Origin: Gaiella sp038230035 | Lineage (GTDB): Bacteria; Actinomycetota; Thermoleophilia; Gaiellales; Gaiellaceae | DNA: 64,000 bases | Assembly: GCA_038230035.1 (NCBI GenBank) | Contig: JBBRNX010000016.1 | Location: 1-64,000 of the forward strand | Direction: 5' to 3' | In this document: positions 42,551 through 51,877 of the stretch, one piece after another | How the letters are laid out: each line of letters begins with the position of its first letter | How positions within the stretch are numbered: position 1 is the stretch's first letter | Notes under the pieces: model-generated | Seen by the model: the letters and a program-made list of their open reading frames with translations, nothing else | Told to the model about the DNA's origin: nothing | Databases searched by the model: none | Program-made: the position numbers and the translations under genes

Positions 42551-43345
42551 CTACGGAGCCGCGTCGGACGACTTCGTGCCGACCTCGTCACGAGAAACAG
42601 GCCGAAGCTCCGTGATGAACCCCGGCCCGCCGGCGAAGAGACAGTGGTCGACGTTGAGCACACGGCCACCGCCGTACTCGAGTGGACCGACGACGAGCTC
42701 CGGCTCCACGCTATTGACGAAAGGGATCGGCGTATGACCGTGCACGATTCGCATGCCGCCGAGAGCCCCCAGCAGACGATCGATAGCAGCAGGATCGTTG
42801 AGGACGGTGCGGTCGGCGAGCGAGTCGAGGAGAACCTCCACGGCAGCCGCATCGCCGGAGCGCAACAACGACGAGATGGTGCGGTTGATCTCCTCGATCG
42901 ACCGTCCGAAGCGCAGATACAGATCCGTGTCCGAATGGAGCAGCAGCCAGTCGCCGTCGCGCGCGACAGCTGGCAGCCGCTCCATCCACGCTGCATGGTC
43001 GGGCCGGAATCGGTCGAGATCGGCCTGTTGGCCGCCGTTCAACCAGTACGCCTCGAAGAGGTCGGCAAGTCCACGGGGCCTCTGCTCACCAAAGCGCGCG
43101 ACAGCGAGCATCACCGCTTCGTGATTCCCAAGCAGGCAGCGAACGTCTCCCTCGTTCTCGAGTCGGCGGACGACGTCAATCGCGCCAATCCCGTCCGGTC
43201 CGCGATCAACGAGATCGCCGAGTAGCCAGAGTCGGGCGTCTCGGCCCGCCCAGCGCAGCCTCTCGTCTACGAGACCGGCATCACGCAGGAGCCGGACGAG
43301 AATCTCGGGGTGGCCGTGGATGTCGCCGACGACGAACGTCGGCAC
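42551..43345 (-). CDS. Metallophosphoesterase (PP2A/ApaH-like)
   Basis: The 264-residue GTG-started protein contains the full calcineurin-like motif set: VVGDIHGHPE, LGDLVDRGPDG, LLGNHEAV and the late VHGHTPI. It may dephosphorylate proteins or hydrolyse dinucleoside polyphosphates. Its GTG start overlaps the stop of the upstream dehydratase gene (TAGTG), so it is co-transcribed with the sugar genes. Confidence 0.92.
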   Translation of the reverse strand: MPTFVVGDIHGHPEILVRLLRDAGLVDERLRWAGRDARLWLLGDLVDRGPDGIGAIDVVRRLENEGDVRCLLGNHEAVMLAVARFGEQRPRGLADLFEAYWLNGGQQADLDRFRPDHAAWMERLPAVARDGDWLLLHSDTDLYLRFGRSIEEINRTISSLLRSGDAAAVEVLLDSLADRTVLNDPAAIDRLLGALGGMRIVHGHTPIPFVNSVEPELVVGPLEYGGGRVLNVDHCLFAGGPGFITELRPVSRDEVGTKSSDAAP

Positions 43346-45234
43346 TAGCGAACGGGCTCGGTCTTCGCTGCCGGCGCGGCCGCAGTCTCGCGTTGCGGGT
43401 CGCGTACCATGCCGTTCAGCAGCGCGACAACCTCCAAGGTGTCGCCGGCATCGACGAGCTGCTCGAGCTCACGCAGCTTCGCGTCGAGCCAAGCCGGGTC
43501 GATCGGCGGCCGCGTCAGCTGCATGATCGCGTCGTGGGAGCTCGGCGTGACGATCTCTCCGTCGCCGACCAGCACCTCGTGCAGCTTCTCGCCGGGCTTC
43601 GGCCCGATGAACTCGATCGCGATGTCACGGCCGGGCTCCTTGCCCGAGAGCTGGATCATCTTCTCGGCGAGATCGACGATGCGCACCGGCTCGCCCATAT
43701 CGAGGACGTACACCTGCCCCCGGCCGCCGATCGCACCGGCCTGGACGACGAGCTGAACCGCCTCGGGAATCGTCATGAAGTAGCGCGTCATCTCCGGATG
43801 CGTCACGGTCAGCGGGCCGCCGCGGGCGATCTGGCGGCGGAAGATCGGGATCACGCTGCCCGATGAGCCGAGGACGTTGCCGAAGCGCACCGCGACAAAG
43901 CGTGTCGAGACGTCCGCACGATGACCGTAGGTTTCGACTATCCACTCGCAGAGCGCCTTCGACTGGCCCATCACCGTCTTCGGGTTGGCCGCCTTGTCCG
44001 TCGACACGAGGACGAAGCGTTTCGTGCCGAACTCGACCGCGATCTCGGCAACGGTGCGGGTGCCGAGCGTGTTGTTGCGTACCGCTTCAAGCGGATTCGC
44101 CTCCATCATCGCGACGTGCTTGTACGCCGCAGCGTGGAACACGACTCCCGGGCGGTACTTGTCGAACACCTGCCGCATCTTCACGGTGTTCTTCACGTCT
44201 GCCACCACTGCGGCAGCGGCATGGAACCCGCGCTCGTCGACGAGCTCGCGCTCGATCTCGAAGAGCGCCGGCTCCGCATGGTCGACGAGAACGATGCGCG
44301 TCGGGCCGATACGGGCAATCTGCCGGCAGAGCTCGGCGCCGATCGAGCCACCGGCGCCGGTGACGAGCACTGTCTCGCCTGTGAGGTAGCCGGCGATCGA
44401 TTCGAGGTCGACCTCCACCGGCTCACGTCCCAGCACGTCCTCGACCTCCACCGGCCGGAGCTGCGCGGCGAGATCGACATCGCCGGCAACGAGCTCCGTG
44501 AGTCCGGGCAGCGTCTTCACGGCAAGCCCTTCGGCACGGGCGATAGCCACGATCCGCTCGCGCAGGCCACCCGGAGCCGACGGGATCGCAATCAAGACTT
44601 CGTCGGGACGACGATCGTGGATCAGGTGCTGCAGCTCGTCAATCGTGCCGAGGACGCGAATCCCGTGCAGACGGAGGTTGCGCTTGCGCGGGTCGTCGTC
44701 GACGAGGCCGATCGGCGTATAGCCGAGTTGCGGGTTGCGGAGCATCTCCTTGACGACGCGCTGGGCCGCGTCGCCGGCGCCGACGACGAGCGCCTCCTTG
44801 CCGCGCGCGATGATCCGGCCGGGCAGCGGCCGCTCGAGCAACGTCCGTGCCAACAGGCGAACTCCGGCCACGAACGCCAGACACAGCAGGAGATCGATGA
44901 ACCACACGCCACGCGGCACGGCGGCCTTGTGGACGGTGAAGATCGTGAAAACGAGATAGACAAAGAGCGTCGAGAGCCCGACGCCGCGCAGTGCGCTCCA
45001 CATGTCCCGCGTAGATACGTAGCGCCACCAGCGGTTGTAGAACCCGGAAAAGATGAAGACCGGCAGCTTTAGCCCGACGACGAGGAGCACGATCTCCCAG
45101 TCGAGGTAGCGGTTGTAATACCCCGGCCGCCTCTGGTCGAAGCGGAGGTGCCAGGCGAGCCACCACGCGACCGCAACGATGGCGCCGTCGACCGCGACTT
45201 GCCACAGTCGATGCCGGGTGAGAGGGCTGCGCAT
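43345..45234 (-). CDS. Membrane-bound nucleotide-sugar 4,6-dehydratase (FlaA1/CapD/WbpM-like)
   Basis: The 629-residue protein has four N-terminal membrane helices (about 10-130), a Rossmann-like domain (VVGAGDAAQRVVKEML, about 150), and a second catalytic SDR domain with TGAGGSIGAEL (292-302). STDKAANP lies near 411-418, and M422-x3-K426 (MGQSK) replaces the usual Tyr, as in WbpM-type enzymes. It likely makes a 4-keto-6-deoxy sugar from a UDP-HexNAc. The DegT aminotransferase upstream in the operon could amidate that product. Confidence 0.92.
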   Translation of the reverse strand: MRSPLTRHRLWQVAVDGAIVAVAWWLAWHLRFDQRRPGYYNRYLDWEIVLLVVGLKLPVFIFSGFYNRWWRYVSTRDMWSALRGVGLSTLFVYLVFTIFTVHKAAVPRGVWFIDLLLCLAFVAGVRLLARTLLERPLPGRIIARGKEALVVGAGDAAQRVVKEMLRNPQLGYTPIGLVDDDPRKRNLRLHGIRVLGTIDELQHLIHDRRPDEVLIAIPSAPGGLRERIVAIARAEGLAVKTLPGLTELVAGDVDLAAQLRPVEVEDVLGREPVEVDLESIAGYLTGETVLVTGAGGSIGAELCRQIARIGPTRIVLVDHAEPALFEIERELVDERGFHAAAAVVADVKNTVKMRQVFDKYRPGVVFHAAAYKHVAMMEANPLEAVRNNTLGTRTVAEIAVEFGTKRFVLVSTDKAANPKTVMGQSKALCEWIVETYGHRADVSTRFVAVRFGNVLGSSGSVIPIFRRQIARGGPLTVTHPEMTRYFMTIPEAVQLVVQAGAIGGRGQVYVLDMGEPVRIVDLAEKMIQLSGKEPGRDIAIEFIGPKPGEKLHEVLVGDGEIVTPSSHDAIMQLTRPPIDPAWLDAKLRELEQLVDAGDTLEVVALLNGMVRDPQRETAAAPAAKTEPVR

Positions 45235-45246
45235 CTCTCGCTCCGC

Positions 45247-46323
45247 TCAGGCCGCGACGCGGGCCGCAGCGAGCACCGTCTCGACGACGAGCTCCTGGGC
45301 GTCAGGCCCGATCCCTCCCCACATCGGCAAGGCGAGATTCTCCGTCGCAGCCCGCTCGGTCTCCGGCAACGACCCCGGCTTGTAGCCGAGATAGGCCATC
45401 GCGGGCTGCAGGTGCGACGGGGTGACGTAGTACGCGGCGGACGCGATTCCCGCCTCCTTCAGCCGGGCTGAGATCGCATCGCGGTCCGGGCTACGCGTCA
45501 CGAACAGGTGGTAGACGTGGCCAGCTTCATCTACCGGCAGCTCGACGCCATCGCCGAGCCCGAGCTCGGCGTAGCGTACGGCCGCCTCGCGCCGCGACGC
45601 GTTCCACGCGGGCAGGTGCGGTAGGAAGACGCGCAGCGCTGCGGCCTGGATCGCATCGAGCCGGGAGTTCGTCCCGATCAGCTCGTGCGTGCGCTTGTCG
45701 AGCGAGCCGTGGAAGCGAAGCATGCGGAGCCGGTCGGCGACATCCTCGTCGGTGAACGCGACGAGGCCTCCGTCACCGAGGGCGAAGAGGTTTTTCGTCG
45801 GGAAGAAGCTGAACGTCGAGCAGACACCGGTGGTGGCAATCCCAGCGGCGCCGAATGCCTGGGCCGCATCCTCGATCAGCGGCAGGCCGAGCGCGGCGAG
45901 GGCCGCAAGCGGCGCCGGCCGCCCGAAGAGATGTACCGGCATGATCGCCTTCGTTCGCGGCGTGATCCTGGTGGCCACGTCCTCGGGGTCGAGGTTCAGC
46001 GTGACCGGGTCGATGTCGGCGAAGACGGGGGTGGCGCCGGCGCGCGCAATCGACTCGGGGGTCGCGTAGAACGTGAACGCGGGGCAGATCACCTCGTCGC
46101 CGCGACCGATGCCCATCGCCTCGAGCGACAGGACGAGCGCGTCTGTGCCGTTCGCGACACCAAGCGTCGACGGCACACCGAGGAACTCCGCCGCCTCGCG
46201 CTCGAACGCCTCGACTTCGGGCCCGAAGATGAAGCGGCCGGACTCGAGAACCTCGCCGATCCGCTCCTTCAACTGCGGGATCAGCGGCGCGTACTGCGCC
46301 TTGACGTCGATGAGCGGGATCAT
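45247..46323 (-). CDS. DegT/DnrJ/EryC1/StrS-family PLP sugar aminotransferase
   Basis: The 358-residue protein has IEDAAQAFGA and the PLP lysine K177 in FSFFPTKNLFALGDGG, typical of WbpE/PseC-like enzymes that aminate keto-sugar nucleotides. It lies upstream of the FlaA1-like dehydratase and downstream of the DedA gene, whose stop overlaps its start (ATGA). It is a different branch from the DegT protein near 2 kb, whose lysine motif is SFHPRK. Confidence 0.93.
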   Translation of the reverse strand: MIPLIDVKAQYAPLIPQLKERIGEVLESGRFIFGPEVEAFEREAAEFLGVPSTLGVANGTDALVLSLEAMGIGRGDEVICPAFTFYATPESIARAGATPVFADIDPVTLNLDPEDVATRITPRTKAIMPVHLFGRPAPLAALAALGLPLIEDAAQAFGAAGIATTGVCSTFSFFPTKNLFALGDGGLVAFTDEDVADRLRMLRFHGSLDKRTHELIGTNSRLDAIQAAALRVFLPHLPAWNASRREAAVRYAELGLGDGVELPVDEAGHVYHLFVTRSPDRDAISARLKEAGIASAAYYVTPSHLQPAMAYLGYKPGSLPETERAATENLALPMWGGIGPDAQELVVETVLAAARVAA

Positions 46324-47003
46324 TTCGAGGAGTCAGTGTACGCGGCTCGGCGCCGCCTCCGGCCGGAAACGAGCTTCAAGCCGAGCCAAGCGGCCCCGAC
46401 TACGACGAGGAGGGCTACGACGTAGTCGGCGTACCGGAAGTCGTTGTGGAACCGCTCCCAGCTTGCGCCAACGGCCCACCCTGCTCCGGCAAGCGCGAAG
46501 CACCAAACAGCCGACCCGATCGCGGTGAGCGACGTGTAGCGAGGGAGCGGCGCCCGGAACACGCCCGCCGGAATCGAGATGAACGATCGCACGACGGGGG
46601 TGACGCGGCCGAGCAGCACCGCCCAGTTGCCCCAACGCTCGAACCAGACCTCCGCCCGCTCGAGCTTCTCGCCCCCGAGGTGGAACCAGCGGCCATGCCG
46701 CTCGAGCAACGGCCGGCCGCCATAGTGGCCGATCGCCCAGCCGGCGAGGGAGCCGAGGAGATACCCGACCGTGCCGGCAAGCGCGATCGCCAGGTAAGCC
46801 GGGAGGCCGTAGTTGATCTGCGTCCCGAAAAGCGTCACGTGCTGTGCGGCAAACGCACCGCCGGCGAGAGCACCGCCGTAGACCATCACGACCTCGCTTG
46901 CCGCGGGGAGCACCGCGTCGATCGCCATCAAGCCGAAGACCGCATAGATGCCGTAGTCGCCCACGGCCTTGGTGAGCGAACTCGTAAGTGACGCGACGAG
47001 CAC
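46320..47003 (-). CDS. DedA-family membrane protein
   Basis: The 227-residue GTG-started protein has the DedA/SNARE-associated pattern: VVMVYGGALAGG, GYLLGSLAGWAIGHYGG, and RWGNWAVLLGRVTPVVRSFISIPAGVFRAPLPRY. The last holds the conserved Arg/Gly/Pro block. DedA proteins recycle carrier lipids or phospholipids across the membrane, which suits a glycan operon. Confidence 0.92.
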   Translation of the reverse strand: MLVASLTSSLTKAVGDYGIYAVFGLMAIDAVLPAASEVVMVYGGALAGGAFAAQHVTLFGTQINYGLPAYLAIALAGTVGYLLGSLAGWAIGHYGGRPLLERHGRWFHLGGEKLERAEVWFERWGNWAVLLGRVTPVVRSFISIPAGVFRAPLPRYTSLTAIGSAVWCFALAGAGWAVGASWERFHNDFRYADYVVALLVVVGAAWLGLKLVSGRRRRRAAYTDSSK

Positions 47004-47025
47004 GCCGTGACTTTACGCGTGCGGG

Positions 47026-48768
47026 CTAGGAACCCTTCGGCGGACCGACGATCTGGCGCACGGTGAACGTCTTCGTCAGCTCGACCGTCCCGACGATGCT
47101 CCGGGCCACGAGGTGAGCGCGGTATACGCCTCCCTTGACGCGCTTCCCCGTTCGATCGAGCCCGTTCCAGACGACCGACTTGTCGCCGATCGGGAACTTT
47201 CCCACCGCAAGCGTGCGCACCACGGTGCCGTCCTTTGTCTCGACCGTGGCGACGACACGGGCGGCCGAGCCCATCTTCCAGGAGATCGTCAGATCACGTC
47301 CGCCGGGTGGCAGGAAGAGGCGGGGCACAGACGTTGCGAGGAAGCCGATCGAGTTGTCGACAGTGAAGGGCTGCGTCATCGTGGTCTGCTGCCCGAGCTC
47401 GTCGGTCGCGGTGACGGCCAGCTTCCATTGACCTTCGCTCACCTTCACGCCCGGCGCAGGGAAGGGCACCGGATAGGTGCCCGGCGGTTGAGCGTCGAGC
47501 GTCTGGCTTACCGGAGTCGTGCCATCCGGTGCCTGCAATGTCAGGCTCACGGATGAGGGATTGACGAGCTTGTAGCGGAGCGTCTCCACGTCGTCGACGC
47601 CATCCCCGTTGGGCGAGACCGCCGTCGCAGAGGCTTTGGTCAAGACGCCGGTGTAGGCGAACGCGAGGGCCGTCGAGATTCTTCGCTCGGCGCCATCCGA
47701 CGGTCTGTTGAGCAAGCTCCCGTCGAAACCCATCGTGGTCGAGCCGCCACTGTCGAACGCCATCCCCGTCACAGCGCCCAACCGCACGAGGGTCTGGCCG
47801 AGCTGGAAGTTCGTCAGGCCGACGCTCCAGCCCGGCTGGCGACCGTCCACGGCCACGAGAAGTATCCGACCGTCGGCGAGCTGGCCGACGGCCGACCGTG
47901 GGTCCTGGGGAGTCAACTGCGAAGGGAGAAACGCCTCGCCTGCGCGAAAGACAGGCGCGCCGTTGCGCACGATCTGCGGTCCTCCGCCGATCGCGGCGAC
48001 TACGCCGGCCCAGGACGGCGCCAGAGCTAGGCGGACGGTCACTTGGGAACCCGCCGCGGCCTCTGCTCGGAGCTGGGCGGCAGCACTTCCGCGAGCGACG
48101 AGAACCGCACCACCGAGTGGGATCGGGACAGAGGATCCCGTGTCGACCTCCTGCACAGTCGACTGGACCGGCACGCCAGGTGCGGTGGAGGAGTATGGGA
48201 ACAGCACCGCAGCAACCGACCCTGACGCGGCAGGGGTCGCCGCCCCCCACACCGAAGTGAAGAGGCCGACGCCGCCCGGCCCCGGCACGTGCTCGAATGC
48301 GGTCACCGCATGCGAGACGCCGCTGCCCTGCCAGGTAGACGTGAGTCCAACGCGACCGATGACCAGCGTTCCGTCCGAGGTGATGCCGGCACTCGACCGG
48401 TCCGGTGTCGGCGGGCTGAGGAGCTGTCCGTCACTCAAAAGCACGCCGCTCGGAAGACCGGAGCCGAAGTTGAAGAAGTCGCCGTTCACGCCGGCGAGCG
48501 TGATTGTCGGGGAGAGCTGCTGCTCCGCGGCGGTCAGCGTCTGCCGCGTCATCAGCGACCCGCTGGTAAGGATCGGCCGAAGCGTCGTCGCACCGCCGGG
48601 TCGGGGCCCGGTGAGGACATCGACGACGACGGGGCCTTCCGGTGTCAGTTGCACGCTCTGCCGGAATGAGACACCAGGCCAGAGCTCGCGCGCCGACGCC
48701 GAGGCGAGAGCCGGCGCATGGAGCAGCACTGCGGCGGCGATCGAGATGATGGCGAGACGGCGAACCAC
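47026..48768 (-). CDS. Secreted phosphodiester glycosidase-like (NAGPA) protein with FlgD-type Ig domain
   Basis: The 580-residue protein has a signal peptide (about 1-25) and a NAGPA-type domain to about residue 370, with ITLAGVNGDFFNFGSGLPSG, AIGGGPQIVRNG, RSAVGQLADGRILLVAVDGRQPGWSVGL and GAVTGMAFDSGGSTTM. Two Ig-like regions follow, the last a FlgD-like VVWNGLDRTGKRVKGGVY block. The domain removes phosphodiester-linked GlcNAc in mammals; in bacteria it probably trims surface glycans. It resembles the FlgD-like protein at 26-27 kb in that block. Confidence 0.88.
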   Translation of the reverse strand: MVRRLAIISIAAAVLLHAPALASASARELWPGVSFRQSVQLTPEGPVVVDVLTGPRPGGATTLRPILTSGSLMTRQTLTAAEQQLSPTITLAGVNGDFFNFGSGLPSGVLLSDGQLLSPPTPDRSSAGITSDGTLVIGRVGLTSTWQGSGVSHAVTAFEHVPGPGGVGLFTSVWGAATPAASGSVAAVLFPYSSTAPGVPVQSTVQEVDTGSSVPIPLGGAVLVARGSAAAQLRAEAAAGSQVTVRLALAPSWAGVVAAIGGGPQIVRNGAPVFRAGEAFLPSQLTPQDPRSAVGQLADGRILLVAVDGRQPGWSVGLTNFQLGQTLVRLGAVTGMAFDSGGSTTMGFDGSLLNRPSDGAERRISTALAFAYTGVLTKASATAVSPNGDGVDDVETLRYKLVNPSSVSLTLQAPDGTTPVSQTLDAQPPGTYPVPFPAPGVKVSEGQWKLAVTATDELGQQTTMTQPFTVDNSIGFLATSVPRLFLPPGGRDLTISWKMGSAARVVATVETKDGTVVRTLAVGKFPIGDKSVVWNGLDRTGKRVKGGVYRAHLVARSIVGTVELTKTFTVRQIVGPPKGS

Positions 48769-48868
48769 GATCCGAGGGCGAGCGTAGCGAAGGCTTCCGG
48801 CGACTCCAGGTGCCTTTACAGGACCCGAATCCCCGAGAGCGCGCGCGGACTACGCTGTCGCCGACCAG

Positions 48869-49690
48869 GTGAAACACGGACGTTGGAGACTCACGGCGCG
48901 GCGATCGGTCTGGTTGCAGGCTCGCCGCCTGCCCCGGCTAATGCTCGTCGTGTCCGCCATCGGGCTGGCGGTCGGACCCGACACAGCGACGCCGGCTGCG
49001 ACAGGTTTGCCCCGACCGGTTCCGATCCTGATGTACCACGTGATCGACACCCTGCCCGCAAACGCGCCATTCCCGGAGCTCTACGTCCGCCCGACGGTCT
49101 TCAGGAGCCAAGTTGAATGGCTCTCGCGACACGGTTACACCGCTGTAACGCTCGGAGCCGTCTACCGAAGCTGGCGCTACGGCGCTGCCCTGCCTCGACG
49201 TCCGATCGTGCTCTCGTTCGACGACGGCTATGCCGGCGACTTCACCCACGCGCTACCGATCCTGGAGGCAAAGCACTGGCCCGGTGTGCTCAACCTCGAG
49301 GTCCGCAAGGAGACGTATCCGGGTGGACTTTCTCCGCGTCGGATCAGAGCCTTGATCGCGGCGAAGTGGGAGATCGACGCACACACACTCACACATCCCG
49401 ACCTGACAACAGTCGATGACACCCGTCTGAAGCAGGAGGTCGCCGGTTCACGAACGTCCATCCGGCGTCGTTTCCGTGTCCCGGCGAACTTCTTCTGCTA
49501 CCCGGCCGGGCGGTATGACGCGCGCGTCATCGCCGCCGTGCAGGCAGCCGGTTTCCTCGCCGCGACGACCACGAACTTCGGACTCGCACAGCCAGATGAC
49601 CTCTTCACTCTCGCCCGTGTCCGAGTCAACGGCAGCGACGGCGTGACCGGCCTCGCCGCCAAGCTGCAAGCCCTACCGCCGCGTGGCTAA
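48869..49690 (+). CDS. Secreted/anchored polysaccharide deacetylase (NodB domain)
   Basis: From GTG 48869 the 273-residue protein has a hydrophobic N-terminus (LMLVVSAIGLAVGPDT region). The NodB motifs are PILMYHVID, VLSFDDGYAGDF (catalytic Asp and metal Asp), and DAHTLTHPDL (metal His pair). FFCYPAGRYDARV follows as the third motif. It de-N- or de-O-acetylates an extracellular polysaccharide. It diverges from the NAGPA-like gene across 100 bp. Confidence 0.9.
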   Translation: MKHGRWRLTARRSVWLQARRLPRLMLVVSAIGLAVGPDTATPAATGLPRPVPILMYHVIDTLPANAPFPELYVRPTVFRSQVEWLSRHGYTAVTLGAVYRSWRYGAALPRRPIVLSFDDGYAGDFTHALPILEAKHWPGVLNLEVRKETYPGGLSPRRIRALIAAKWEIDAHTLTHPDLTTVDDTRLKQEVAGSRTSIRRRFRVPANFFCYPAGRYDARVIAAVQAAGFLAATTTNFGLAQPDDLFTLARVRVNGSDGVTGLAAKLQALPPRG

Positions 49691-49762
49691 CCGGTCGGCT
49701 AGCGAGCGGCCGGTACCCCGAAAGTGTGATGCGTCATTAGCCATTCAGGCCGATGGAGGGCC
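49691..49762. other. Short gap with an imperfect inverted repeat
   Basis: ACCGG (from 49689) and CCGGT (to 49713) bracket an imperfect GC-rich dyad just after the deacetylase stop, possibly a terminator hairpin without a T-run. The remaining bases hold the GGAGGG ribosome-binding site of the next gene. Confidence 0.3.
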
Positions 49763-50743
49763 ATGGACAACGTACGGCCGATACGACCCGGTCCGGAAGA
49801 GCTGATGGACGACCGGTACCTGCTCGACACGTTCATGGAGCACACGCCCGACCACGTGTACTTCAAGGACGAGAAGAGCCGGTTCATCCGCGTCAGCCGG
49901 GCGCTCGCGCTGTCCTTCGGCCTCGAGAGCGCGAGCGACGTGATCGGCCGCACCGACTTCGACTTCTTCGGCGACGAGCACGCGCGCAAGGCGTTCGCAG
50001 ACGAGCAGCAGCTGATGCGCACCGGCGAGTCGCTCGTCTCGATCGAAGAGCGTGAGATCCGCGAAAGGGGCGCCGAGACCTGGGTGTCGACGACGAAGGT
50101 GGCGTTGCGCGATCGAGCTGGCCAGATCGTCGGTCTCTTCGGCATCTCGCGGGACATCACCGAGCGGAAACGTGCCGCGTTGCAGCTGGCCGACCAGGCG
50201 ACCCAACTTGTCGAGCAGTCTTCGGAGCTCGAGCGTCTTACGCTCGCAGACGATCTCACGGGGCTGTACAACCGCCGCGGACTAGCCGCCTTCGGCGAGC
50301 AGGCGCTCTATCGCGCCCGCCGCGACGGCACCATGGTCGCTCTTCTCTACCTTGATCTCGACGGGCTGAAGAGAATCAACGACACGTCGGGTCATGGCGC
50401 CGGCGACAGAGCGCTGCGGGCGTTGGCGGACGTCATCAAGAGCACGGTCCGGGAGAGCGACATCGCGGCCCGCATCGGAGGCGACGAGTTCTGCATCCTC
50501 CTGTTCGACGACGCCGGGGTCTCGGTCGATCACGTGACAAAGCGGATCAGAGATGCCGCGGACGCCGCACGGGAGACGTACTCGCTCGCGGCAGCGCTCT
50601 CGATCAGCATCGGCGTCCTCTGCATCGACGCGCGAACGCCAGGCTCGATCGACGAGCTGCTCGCCGAAGCCGACAAGTCGATGTATGCCGAGAAGCTCGG
50701 CAAGCTCGGTACCGACGCCTCGAGCGTCGCTGCTGCGAGCTAG
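49763..50743 (+). CDS. PAS-GGDEF diguanylate cyclase
   Basis: The 326-residue soluble protein has an N-terminal PAS domain (about 20-135, DHVYFKDEKSRFIRVSRALA to FGISRDITERKRA), a short coiled coil, and a GGDEF domain with an intact active site RIGGDEF (GGDEF at 239-243). The product-inhibition I-site RxxD (RESD, 230-233) lies exactly five residues upstream. It is predicted to make cyclic di-GMP in response to a PAS-sensed signal. GGAGGG precedes the ATG. Confidence 0.94.
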   Translation: MDNVRPIRPGPEELMDDRYLLDTFMEHTPDHVYFKDEKSRFIRVSRALALSFGLESASDVIGRTDFDFFGDEHARKAFADEQQLMRTGESLVSIEEREIRERGAETWVSTTKVALRDRAGQIVGLFGISRDITERKRAALQLADQATQLVEQSSELERLTLADDLTGLYNRRGLAAFGEQALYRARRDGTMVALLYLDLDGLKRINDTSGHGAGDRALRALADVIKSTVRESDIAARIGGDEFCILLFDDAGVSVDHVTKRIRDAADAARETYSLAAALSISIGVLCIDARTPGSIDELLAEADKSMYAEKLGKLGTDASSVAAAS

Positions 50744-50746
50744 CGA

Positions 50747-51877
50747 CTAGCTCCAGACCCGAACGTCGCGATAGAGCGTGTCGCGCTGCACCGGCACCTT
50801 GCCGACTGCGCGGATGAGGTGCACGAGCTCCTCGGTCGACGTGCGATGCGTCGTGCCGGCCGCCGAGACGACGTTCTCCTCCATCATCACCGAGCCCATG
50901 TCGTCGGCGCCGAACTCGAGCGCGACCTGGCCGATCTTCATCCCCTGCGTCACCCAGGACGATTGGATGTGATCGACGTTGTCGAGGTAGATACGCGAAA
51001 CGGCCTGCGTGAGCAGGTAGTCGAACGAGGTCGGCATGTCCTCGTCCCTGACCTGCGCGTCGAGCCGGTTGCCGTCTCGCTGGAACGTCCACGAGATGAA
51101 CGCGCGGAAGCCGTGTGTCTCGTCCTGCAGCTCGCGAACGCGCCGGATGTGCTCGACGCGCTCCTCGAGCGTCTCGACGTGGCCGTACATCATCGTGGCA
51201 GTCGTCGACATGCCGAGCCGGTGCGCCTGGCGCATGACGTCGAGCCACTCGGACGACTTCGTCTTCTTCGGCGCGATGATGTCGCGTACGCGGTCGACGA
51301 GAACCTCGCCACCGCCGCCGGGAAGGGAGTCGAGCCCTGCGTCGCGCAGACGAGAGAGCGTCTCCGGGATCGTGAGCTTCGAGCGCCGCGCGATGTGCTG
51401 GATCTCCGGCGGTGAGAGGCAGTGGAGGTGGATCTTGTAGCGCGACTTGATCGAGCGAAACAGATCCTCGTAGTAGTCGATCCCGAGATCCGGGTGATGC
51501 CCGCCCTGCATCAGCACGCCGGTGCCGCCGATCGCAAGCGTCTCTTCGATCTTCTTGAAGATGACCGGTTTCGGGAGCAGGTAGCCCTCGCGCGTGTCGC
51601 CCGGCGAGCGGTAGAACGCGCAGAAGTCGCAGTCGGTGACGCAGATGTTCGTGTAGTTCAGATTCCGGTCGACGATGAACGTCACGCGACCCGGATCGAC
51701 CTTGCGGTTGCGCAGCTCGTTCGCGACCCGTCCCACTGCCACAAGATCTCGCGACCGCAGGAGCGCAACCGCGTCCTCGTCGTTGATCCGCTCGCCGTCG
51801 AGCGCTTTCGCAAGCGCCTCGGCGACGCCGGAGGCGACACCCTCCCGACCTTGTGTTTCAGTAACACTTGGAATCAC
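50747..51877 (-). CDS. mqnC: Cyclic dehypoxanthinyl futalosine synthase (radical SAM)
   Basis: The 376-residue protein has the radical SAM cluster C79-x3-C83-x2-C86 (NICVTDCDFCAFYR), LMQGGHHPDLGIDYYEDLF and HLHCLSPPEI, which distinguish MqnC from MqnE. It cyclises dehypoxanthine futalosine in menaquinone synthesis. The start is GTG 51877; the first ten codons lie within a repeat unit. The GTG overlaps the stop of a mini-ORF (GTGA). It is the last gene of the menaquinone/bc-complex run. Confidence 0.94.
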   Translation of the reverse strand: MIPSVTETQGREGVASGVAEALAKALDGERINDEDAVALLRSRDLVAVGRVANELRNRKVDPGRVTFIVDRNLNYTNICVTDCDFCAFYRSPGDTREGYLLPKPVIFKKIEETLAIGGTGVLMQGGHHPDLGIDYYEDLFRSIKSRYKIHLHCLSPPEIQHIARRSKLTIPETLSRLRDAGLDSLPGGGGEVLVDRVRDIIAPKKTKSSEWLDVMRQAHRLGMSTTATMMYGHVETLEERVEHIRRVRELQDETHGFRAFISWTFQRDGNRLDAQVRDEDMPTSFDYLLTQAVSRIYLDNVDHIQSSWVTQGMKIGQVALEFGADDMGSVMMEENVVSAAGTTHRTSTEELVHLIRAVGKVPVQRDTLYRDVRVWS

